Shown piece after piece: positions 7,426 through 13,619 of a DNA stretch of 33,181 bases (position 1 is the stretch's first letter; each line of letters starts with the position of its first letter). The notes under the pieces are model-generated. The model was not told the DNA's origin. It saw nothing but the letters and a program-made list of their open reading frames with translations, and did no database searches. Origin of the DNA: Nitrosopumilaceae archaeon (GTDB lineage Archaea; Thermoproteota; Nitrososphaeria; Nitrososphaerales; Nitrosopumilaceae); contig JAJEHG010000059.1 in the NCBI GenBank assembly GCA_022823825.1, positions 1 to 33,181 on the forward strand, given 5' to 3'. The translations under genes were made by a program, and so were the position numbers.

Positions 7426-8040
7426 TCAGTACGAGATGTCAGGCGTTATCACCTTTCCGGACCTGATCTCCGCTGCAATCCGCGCCGCGTTCTTGATGTC
7501 TGCGTCAAACGTGCCCCTCAGTTCCTGGTTGTATATGGTCGCGGCCGGGTGTATGGTGACAAAGTACATCCTGCCGTTCATGGACGCGGTCTTGCCCCTG
7601 TTCTTTGTAATCTCGGATCCCCCGAGAATGGACCCGAATGCCGTGTTCCCGAGTATGCAGATTATGCGCGGGTTGACCGCATCGATCTCCGCCTGGAGGT
7701 ACTCTGAGCACTGTCGCCGCTCGTCGGCAGTCGGGACGCGGTTGTCGGGAGGCCTACACTTTACCACGTTTGTGATGTAGACGTCGCCCCTTGCAAGCCC
7801 CGCCCTGGCCAGGGCCCCGGCCAGCCTGGTGCCCGCGGCGCCCACAAAGGGCTCGCCGCGCGCGTCCTCGCTCCGGCCCGGCGCCTCGCCTACCAGCATG
7901 ATGTCCGCGTCGAACCTTCCATTGCCCGGGACCGCGTTGGTTCTCGTGGCGCAGAGGCCGCACTTCCGGCACGACTCGACGTCTGCCCTTATCTTATCCA
8001 GTCTTGCGGCCGTCACGCTGCCTCGCACCCCCCCTCTCAT
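7426..8040 (-). CDS. udg: Family 4 uracil-DNA glycosylase (4Fe-4S)
   Basis: A 204-residue uracil-DNA glycosylase that excises uracil from DNA to start base excision repair. Iron-sulfur ligands are visible: C24 and C27 in SCRKCGLC, C95 in NVVKCRPP and C111 in RRQCSEYL. Motif A is GEAPG (51-55) followed by GEPFVGAAG, and motif B is HPAA (164-167). The length is typical of family 4. The ATG overlaps the stop of tldD in an ATGA arrangement, so translation is coupled to tldD. The alkyladenine glycosylase follows directly, which makes two base-excision glycosylases in one cluster. Assignment is secure from the motifs. Confidence 0.95.
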   Translation of the reverse strand: MRGGVRGSVTAARLDKIRADVESCRKCGLCATRTNAVPGNGRFDADIMLVGEAPGRSEDARGEPFVGAAGTRLAGALARAGLARGDVYITNVVKCRPPDNRVPTADERRQCSEYLQAEIDAVNPRIICILGNTAFGSILGGSEITKNRGKTASMNGRMYFVTIHPAATIYNQELRGTFDADIKNAARIAAEIRSGKVITPDISY

Positions 8041-9509
8041 ATGCTGCCCACGGTGGCCTTGCCGCGTACGGAAGGGCCGCCGTTTCCCATCGCGAGGGAC
8101 TGCATGGGATCGCCCTTGCCGCAGTTTGTTATGGGCGTTACCTCAAAGTCTTTGCCGCACGCCGACACCGACCCGAAAAGGCCCGGGGCCGTCCCGGACA
8201 CTACGACGTCCCTTACCGTCTCTGCCAGCTCGCCGTCTGTGATCTTCTGCGCGTACTGGCACGAGATGCTCCAGTTGTACCTGTTCATGTCTATTGACGG
8301 TATCTTCATGTCATATATTGCATATCCGTCCCTGACGTCCCGGATCATCTCGTCTACCGTGTGGTCGCCCGGCTCTATGCACGTGCAGGCCATGCGTATC
8401 AACGGCATGAACCCGTAGCCGGCGGCCCTCATGTTGCCCGTGGGCTCGGCGCCGTACGCGGCGGCAGTCTCCCTGCTCTGCATGTGCCCCTGCAGGACGC
8501 CGTGCTTGACCAGCTGCGTCCTTGAGGACCTGACCCCCTCGTCGTCATAATCGTACCATCCGAGGCTGCCGGGCGCGGTTGGATCGTCAAACACGCTCAG
8601 CGCCTCTGATGCTATCCTGCCGCCTATCCTGCCGCCCCACCACGCCCCTCCGGCCCACGCCATCTCCCTTCCCATCACGCGGTCGGCCTCTGAGGGGTGG
8701 CCCAGGATTTCGTGGACGAGCAGGGCCACAAAGTTCGGGTTCATTACGACGTCCGCGCCGGCCACATGTTTTGCCGTGCCGGCCGCTGCAAGCTCCGAGG
8801 CCCTTGACGCCACGTACAGGGCCCTTGAATGCGACTCGCCGTCTACCGCCTCCAGTCCCCCCCTGCCCCCGACAGTCGAGTCTACTGTGCGCGTAATGCG
8901 GCCCCCGCTCCTTGCGTTGTCTGCAGCCGCGGTCGCGGTCATCGAGACTGTGGTGTCGGTGTACTCCTCGAGTATGTCGGCGCCCTCGCTGCTTGTAAAG
9001 TATTTTGAGACCGTCGCAAACTGTGGGGCCGCAACGGAGTTTGTTATGTGCGGCATGCCTGATATGGCCTCGCTGCACTCGAGTCCCAGCGACATGATCG
9101 AGTCGTGGTCAGGCTTCCTTGCGACGCGGCGCGTGATCCTTGCGGTATGGGGCCTGATGTCGCGTAACGCGATGTTGGCGCGTGGCGCCGCTGCCTCGGA
9201 TGTCGCCTCTCCGGCATGCGGCCCCTCGCCTGTGCGCGCTCCCAGGCCGGCGCGGTCTATGGCTTCTTTTACCGCGCCCGCCGATTCCGGACTGGAGACT
9301 GACGCGAACCTCCAGACGCGCCCGCCGTCGAGAATCCTGATGCCGAGTCCAGAGTCGGACACGTCCCTGACGTGATCCACCCTGCCGTTCTCCACGAGTA
9401 CCTGCGTGCCGCTGCGCGTCTCTGCCCTGGCGTCGCAGTATGCGACTCCCGGCAGGCCTGCCGCATACCTGACTGCGCCGCAGGCCAGGTCCTCCAGATG
9501 CCCGTCCAT
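8037..9509 (-). CDS. tldD: TldD-family metalloprotease
   Basis: A 490-residue TldD/PmbA-family protein. TldD forms a heterodimeric zinc protease with TldE (PmbA) that degrades unstructured peptides and matures some modified peptides. The zinc motif HEILGH (266-271) is intact, followed by SEADRVMG. Downstream conserved segments include GSLGWYDYDDEG, THKxG-like KHGVLQGHMQSRETA, NMRAAGYGFMPLIRM, and CxxPGD-like CIEPGDHTVDEM. The C-terminal half (DMNRYNWSISCQYAQKI, ITNCGKGDPMQSLAMG) is typical of TldD. No TldE partner is present in the window. The stop overlaps the udg start by four bases. An A/T-rich box (aaaattta) about 28 nt upstream supports the ATG at 9509. Confidence 0.93.
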   Translation of the reverse strand: MDGHLEDLACGAVRYAAGLPGVAYCDARAETRSGTQVLVENGRVDHVRDVSDSGLGIRILDGGRVWRFASVSSPESAGAVKEAIDRAGLGARTGEGPHAGEATSEAAAPRANIALRDIRPHTARITRRVARKPDHDSIMSLGLECSEAISGMPHITNSVAAPQFATVSKYFTSSEGADILEEYTDTTVSMTATAAADNARSGGRITRTVDSTVGGRGGLEAVDGESHSRALYVASRASELAAAGTAKHVAGADVVMNPNFVALLVHEILGHPSEADRVMGREMAWAGGAWWGGRIGGRIASEALSVFDDPTAPGSLGWYDYDDEGVRSSRTQLVKHGVLQGHMQSRETAAAYGAEPTGNMRAAGYGFMPLIRMACTCIEPGDHTVDEMIRDVRDGYAIYDMKIPSIDMNRYNWSISCQYAQKITDGELAETVRDVVVSGTAPGLFGSVSACGKDFEVTPITNCGKGDPMQSLAMGNGGPSVRGKATVGSI

Positions 9510-9608
9510 GTCTCTGCGTGGCGCGCCCCTCTCCTAAATTTTTACTGCGGCCCCTGCCGCCCCTTTTTGCCAGCGCCTGCGCCCGGTTTCCGGCCCCGCG
9601 CGCCGTGA

Positions 9609-9761
9609 TCAATCCCTGATCTTGCCGGAGATTCCGGGCATCGTAAAATAGTACTCGTCCTCAAACGCAAAGTCCGTGGAGCCCTTCGACCGGAGGGCCT
9701 TGAAATACTCTGCGCAGTCCTCGTAGAACCTAGTGTTTTGCGCATGCCGCAGCTTTCCCAT
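9609..9761 (-). CDS. 50-residue hypothetical protein
   Basis: A short ORF encoding MGKLRHAQNTRFYEDC and ending TMPGISGKIRD, with a stop at 9609-9611. It is highly charged, with an aromatic-rich middle (RFYEDCAEYFKAL, FEDEYYFTM), and looks like a compact alpha-beta mini-protein. The evidence that it is real is the TATA-like box (catatttac, minus strand, 9781-9790) centred about 25 nt before the ATG, together with its position directly upstream of tldD on the same strand. I do not recognise a family. The single Cys does not suggest metal binding. Confidence 0.55.
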   Translation of the reverse strand: MGKLRHAQNTRFYEDCAEYFKALRSKGSTDFAFEDEYYFTMPGISGKIRD

Positions 9762-10179
9762 GGCGCGCAATCAAGGGCCGTAAATATGCGACGCGATGTT
9801 GGATTTTCCGGCCCGTTTGGCGCGTATTTCTTGAGCCTTGGCGCCGCATGAACTCTCCTCCGACGCCACCATCTCCACCATCACAACATCTCGCTGTATG
9901 CATGTCCTTTCTTGATGTCTAGGCCGTGCCTCGCCTCGTGTCCGATATATTCTCAAGTCGGTTGAAATATTGTGCCTGCAATTCCAAAGCTTGGGATACA
10001 TTCAGGCACTAACCTGAAGTTGACCCGGGGGCGTACCATGCCTGCGCGCGGTTATCTCGAAAGTGCGGTTGGTGCAGATCTGACAAACGCCTGAGTGTGC
10101 CCAGACGTGTATCTGCTCTTGAATGCGCGTATCCCGGATCCAAATCTCATAAATCTATTCATGTAAATACATACCAACC
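9762..10179. other. Gap without convincing genes
   Basis: This 418-nt stretch separates the conserved tldD side from the island. A 23-codon open minus-strand stretch (9881-9952, reading EYIGHEARHGL onward) looks protein-like but has no start and could be debris. A/T-rich cataaatct near 10149-10158 is a plausible promoter for the frameshifted ORF that follows. I see nothing else. Confidence 0.5.
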
Positions 10180-10646
10180 GTGTTTTTAAGAGAATTCGGT
10201 GGCGAGTGCTATATAACTCGGATCGATGAGACTGTCATAAAAGATGGCAAGGCCTTTGTCAGTCGGCCAAGCCGGATGTACATGATTACTATGCCGACTT
10301 TACAATAATTCCGGAAGAAAACAGGGTGGTTCGACTAGACGTAGGCTCGGAAGAGGTGGGATGCGATCCTGACAAGACGGCGGGAATGCGCCGCCTACCG
10401 GACTACATAAGAAAACCGGAGGGTAGGTTTCTAACCCTTCCGTTCGGATGCATGCAAGACGGGTTTAGAATAGACGTCATTCATCATCACGCCAAGAAAG
10501 TCGAGCGGGATCGCATGAATCTGTCGTTATGCCTCGTAGACGGTTCTGTGACGGGTCCCGCGCCGTATGGGGAGGACTGGGTCCTGAACCTCTCCGGAAG
10601 ATTCCACGTTTCAGCCGGGATGGACGGAGGACATCTGGAGATGTAA
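10180..10646 (+). pseudogene. Frameshifted ORF of unknown function
   Basis: Two overlapping open frames read as one interrupted protein. Frame one starts at GTG 10180 and encodes FGGECYITRIDETVIKDG, then AFVSRPSRMY, ending at the stop 10306-10308. Frame two is open from 10230 and becomes protein-like from DYYADFTIIPEENRVVRLDV, then DYIRKPEGRFLTLPFGCMQD, VIHHHAKKVERDRMNLSLCL and VLNLSGRFHVSAGMD, to the stop at 10644-10646. A shift near 10280-10290 would join them into about 155 residues. A TATA-like box lies about 26 nt before GTG 10180. I recognise no family. The frameshift may be a real mutation next to the insertion sequence, a sequencing error, or a recoding site. An ORF from GTG 10326 alone would encode 106 residues. 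Confidence 0.5.
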
Positions 10647-10812
10647 GACTGACGGTTCCGCCGCTTTGCGCCTATCGTGTGAGGATACAGAAAGCGCGTG
10701 TAGCGATGCCAACAGGTGAAAATGTGCAATATGCCGGCCCGCTAAAGCAATTTTACGTTTAAAGCGTCATATTGAGTATCAGTATTGCTAGGTAGGTTCA
10801 CGGTGTGGTGGT

Positions 10813-10824
10813 GGGGGGGGGGGG
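10813..10824 (+). repeat. Homopolymeric G tract, 12 G
   Basis: A run of twelve G within a purine-rich strand segment (ggaggaggagg follows) between the frameshifted ORF and the left end of the first IS110 element. It is the second of three G12 tracts. Confidence 0.9.
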
Positions 10825-10914
10825 AGGAGGAGGACAGAGGAGATCTTGGCGGGTTCAAAATGACAAGTACAATCTGCTTGGGGACTGAACGGTGAGGAAC
10901 GCAGACCTGATTAG

Positions 10915-11076
10915 ATGATAACCCCCCTCGTCGTGACTGGCGTGATGGAGCGACCCCTGCGGACTCATGGGACGCGGAACACAATCAGACCGCGCACTCT
11001 TCGACCTGAATGGGGCAATCCGAGCTGCTGTATAACTGGACTGCGCGTCCTGATAGGTGACTGCAGCTTCCGTTCC
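10915..11076 (+). ncRNA. Candidate bridge RNA of IS110 copy A
   Basis: This 162-nt non-coding stretch upstream of the recombinase aligns block by block with the same position in copy B. Shared blocks include ATGATAAC, CGACCCCTG, GCACTCTT, CTGAATGGGGC, AGCTGCTGTAT and CTGCGCG. A hairpin GGAC-tgcgc-GTCC (11038-11041/11047-11050) is GGGC-tgcgc-GCCC in copy B, a compensatory change. An enclosing stem AGCTGC/GCAGCT (11023-11028/11063-11068) is preserved in B through a G-U pair. The segment at about 10960-10993 is the most divergent and could be a target-binding loop. GACCTGA at 11003-11009 recurs at the element's left end (10904-10910), as a donor guide would. IS110 elements such as IS621 encode a bridge RNA of about 180 nt in this position. 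Confidence 0.65.
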
Positions 11077-11114
11077 GTCAAGACCAACCATCAGAAGGGA
11101 GGTGAAAGAAAGAG

Positions 11115-12230
11115 ATGGACACATGCATAACGGCAACCACAAGCATAGGAATAGACATCAGCAAGAAAAAGTGTGACTACTGCGTCCTGGATCCCGCGGG
11201 GAAGATCGTCGAGAGGGGACAGTACCCCAACACGGTACGGGACGCGGGGGAGGCCGCACGGGAGATGGCGCGCAAGTACGGCGCGAAAAAGGGAGGATGC
11301 AGGGCAGTCTGCGAGTCCACCGCCAACATGTGGAGGGCCACGTACGAGGCGTTTGAGGACGCGGGGATTGGCATCTGCCTGGCAAGCCCGTACAAGCTGA
11401 AGATGATCACCAAGAGCGCAAAAAAGACGGACAGGGAGGACGCGCACAAGCTTGCGGTGCTCCTCCGGGCAGGCATGATAGAAGCGTGCCATGTGCCGAC
11501 CCGGCACGTCCGCGGCATCAGGACCCTGATACGGCACCACGTCAGGCTGACCCAGGACAGGACCAAGGTGATAAACAGGATACGCGGCATCCTTGAGGCC
11601 TACAACGTAGGCATCGAGGCAAAAAAGCTGTACTCGCTCAAGGGCATCAAACAGCTGGAAGCGACCGAGCTCGGAACCGCAAACGAGACGTTCGTGCTGC
11701 AAAAGCACGTCCGGCACATGCAGTACCTTACGGAGTCCCTGTCAGACACGGACATGCGCCTCACTGCAGAGGCGGCGCAGAACAGGGACGCCGTGCTGCT
11801 GATGAGCATGCCCGGCGTCGGGCCGTTCGTAGCACTGCTGATGGCCGTGGAGATAGACGGCATATCCCGGTTCGGGGGCCCGAAGAAACTGGTCTCGATG
11901 GCGGGATTCTGCCCGAAGATACGCGAGTCCGGCGACTCTACGCATATGAACCGCATCAAAAAGCAGAACACCAACAGACTGGTAAACTGGGCCATGTGCG
12001 AGGCGGCGCAGGTGGCCGTGCTGCACGACCCGAAGATGGCGCTCGTATACGAGGCCGCCAAGCGGCGGCACGCGGACAAGCATGCGCTCGGCATAGTGGC
12101 AGTGGCGCACAAGATGGTCACTATAATGTGGCACATACTGAGCACCCAGACACCGTACAAGTCACGCAGCGAGGAAATGTACCGGCGCAAGCTGAACAAG
12201 ATCAAGAGTGCAGGCCGGAAGCGGAAGTAA
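11115..12230 (+). CDS. IS110-family recombinase/transposase (copy A)
   Basis: A 371-residue IS110-type DEDD recombinase. The N-terminal RuvC-like domain shows D14 (GIDIS), E67 (CESTANMW), and D106 and D109 (KKTDREDA). A middle coiled region (about 130-220) is followed by the transposase_20 domain with MPGVGPFVALLMAVEIDG and LVSMAGFCP, where S261 is the likely nucleophile. These enzymes integrate an excised circular element using a bridge RNA encoded at the element end. A strong Shine-Dalgarno GGGAGGTGA (11097-11105) precedes the ATG by 9 nt, unlike the leaderless host genes around it. All catalytic residues are present, so the protein looks intact. The next gene (AbiEii-like) is convergent. 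Confidence 0.95.
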   Translation: MDTCITATTSIGIDISKKKCDYCVLDPAGKIVERGQYPNTVRDAGEAAREMARKYGAKKGGCRAVCESTANMWRATYEAFEDAGIGICLASPYKLKMITKSAKKTDREDAHKLAVLLRAGMIEACHVPTRHVRGIRTLIRHHVRLTQDRTKVINRIRGILEAYNVGIEAKKLYSLKGIKQLEATELGTANETFVLQKHVRHMQYLTESLSDTDMRLTAEAAQNRDAVLLMSMPGVGPFVALLMAVEIDGISRFGGPKKLVSMAGFCPKIRESGDSTHMNRIKKQNTNRLVNWAMCEAAQVAVLHDPKMALVYEAAKRRHADKHALGIVAVAHKMVTIMWHILSTQTPYKSRSEEMYRRKLNKIKSAGRKRK

Positions 12231-12286
12231 TCCTCCTGCGGCATGCCCGATCTTGGCAGCTGCCACGCCCCAGCGTAAGCTATAAA

Positions 12287-12473
12287 CCGCTGGCTGCCGA
12301 ACCACGCACGGAATGGAAGTGCATCGACACAGTCGTGCCAATCATGCCTGAGGGGTTACATAGGAGATTCTCTGAATTGGAGCCAACCTCGATCCGATGT
12401 AAAAATATCCCCCAAATGATCACTCGGGTAACTCTCGAGTCTGCACAAGAACCGGAAAGGGGCACGCATGATC
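12287..12473. other. Short spacer between IS110 copy A and the nucleotidyltransferase gene
   Basis: No ORF with coding character is seen on either strand. It contains the right flank of the insertion site (CCGCTGGCTGCC just after the element end), relevant for testing the target-guide of the candidate bridge RNA. Confidence 0.5.
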
Positions 12474-13619
12474 CTACGGAGTGCCGGATTCTAGCTGGAC
12501 GGTACGGCCGTAAACGAGCTTTTGTTCGGCTGTCATGCCCTTCATCCTCATACCGATTGGAGAGGCATTGTCTTGTTTCACCAACTGCTTGACCATTTTG
12601 TTTCTTTCCTTGATCTCCAGTCTGGTCATGACGTGAATATCCCCCAGCAGCGTGTCAAGCGCGTCAGAAGCTTCCTCCCTGCTTAGGACTTCCTGCTGCC
12701 TCTCGCGTACCAGCATGGAGAGGAACCGGACTAGGAGAACGTCGGTGATATGATCGACGTCGCGGTATCCGCGTTTCAGCATGTGGGTTTTGAACGTGCC
12801 AAGTCTTCCCTCGTATGTTTTTTCCAAGCTGCTCATATTTGCCCCAAGAATCTCGTCTGAAAACACGGCTAAATCCTCCAGTATGTCGCTCATGTCGGAC
12901 TCTTGGCCTGCAATGTAGTCCATCTGTTCGCGGGATGATTTGACAAACGCCTCGACTATGCTCTCACTAGACGTGTTTTTTTGTGGATTCGCGTTCAGAA
13001 GGGACGCCACATCGTAGATCTGCTTTGGGACGTCGGCGGCATGCCTCTCATCAAGGCCTATCGTGTGGCGCGGCAGCGTTGTAAGCTTGTCTCCGATGAG
13101 CGACTCGCGCGAATACGCGTTGACTGGGAAGTCGATGGGCAGTCCCATGATCTCCTGCGTGGGCTCGATCCGGGTGGTGGAATGCATGCGCTCAATGCCA
13201 TAAAACATGTCAATCTTTACGGTGCCCATGCCACCCATCACCGACTCGTATTCGCACATGTATGTGAGCAACGGCAGCTTTCTACTTGGCGTGACTCTTG
13301 GGACGTGCAAACGTATCGCAAGCCACCCGCTCACCTCTTTTGCAACGTCGCGCATGGCGGCAGCAGTCTCGGACTGTGACCATGCCGTCATCACGTCGAC
13401 GTCGATGCTCAGGCGCCTGGATCTTTCGTCGCGTACGTAAAAGGGGACGGCCATTCCGCCTTTTAGCGTGCAGTCAGAAATCCGGTTTTGTACGTGGTAC
13501 AGAATCTCGTAGTCATTCATGAATTTTTCCACGTACTCGAGATTCCCGAACCCGTGCCGCTTTGCCGCGTCTTTGATGCCCTCAACGTCTGCGATACTCT
13601 GAAAGTGCCTGTCGGTCAT
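12474..13619 (-). CDS. AbiEii-like nucleotidyltransferase (putative toxin/effector)
   Basis: A 381-residue protein of the AbiEii/AbiGii nucleotidyltransferase type. Motifs: LKGGMAV (KGG 53-55), RLSIDVDVM with the metal-binding D73 and D75, a third acidic position in VKIDMFY (D137), then the family's ESLIGDKLTTL (171-182) and KQIYDVASLL (199-208). AbiEii proteins are the toxin half of type IV toxin-antitoxin or abortive-infection systems; related enzymes add nucleotides to tRNA ends. About 150 extra residues form a helical C-terminal domain (VRERQQEVLSREEASDALDT). The ATG at 13619 overlaps the stop of the upstream GHKL ATPase (ATGA), so both are made from one message. A longer ORF to 13679 would lie inside the ATPase gene. 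No AbiEi antitoxin is present; the ATPase takes its place. Confidence 0.85.
   Translation of the reverse strand: MTDRHFQSIADVEGIKDAAKRHGFGNLEYVEKFMNDYEILYHVQNRISDCTLKGGMAVPFYVRDERSRRLSIDVDVMTAWSQSETAAAMRDVAKEVSGWLAIRLHVPRVTPSRKLPLLTYMCEYESVMGGMGTVKIDMFYGIERMHSTTRIEPTQEIMGLPIDFPVNAYSRESLIGDKLTTLPRHTIGLDERHAADVPKQIYDVASLLNANPQKNTSSESIVEAFVKSSREQMDYIAGQESDMSDILEDLAVFSDEILGANMSSLEKTYEGRLGTFKTHMLKRGYRDVDHITDVLLVRFLSMLVRERQQEVLSREEASDALDTLLGDIHVMTRLEIKERNKMVKQLVKQDNASPIGMRMKGMTAEQKLVYGRTVQLESGTP

Larger units (their letters stand above)
10894..12286 (+). mobile_element. IS110-family element, copy A
   Basis: I set the ends by comparison with copy B (18790-20162). Similarity to B begins near GAGG at 10894, runs through the upstream non-coding segment and the recombinase, and stops after the shared AGCTATAAA that ends at 12286. 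No terminal inverted repeats are visible, as expected for IS110. Both copies have a long conserved 5' non-coding part and a short 3' part (about 56 nt after the stop), the layout of the IS110 subgroup rather than IS1111. The two elements are clearly related but diverged (roughly 60 percent protein identity by eye), so they are separate arrivals rather than a recent duplication. Confidence 0.78.

Noticed and set aside
10915-11130. A 71-residue ORF upstream of IS110 copy A, with a similar frame in copy B, as a conserved peptide gene
   Set aside because: The frame overlaps the recombinase start and has no ribosome-binding site. The conserved hairpin shows a compensatory pair change, and the middle diverges like a guide loop. 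RNA is the better reading, though a peptide is not formally excluded.
10894-12310. Target-binding guide of IS110 copy A matching the flanks
   Set aside because: Only a 5-nt match (GGACT) and a GCGG/CCGC match were found, within chance expectation.
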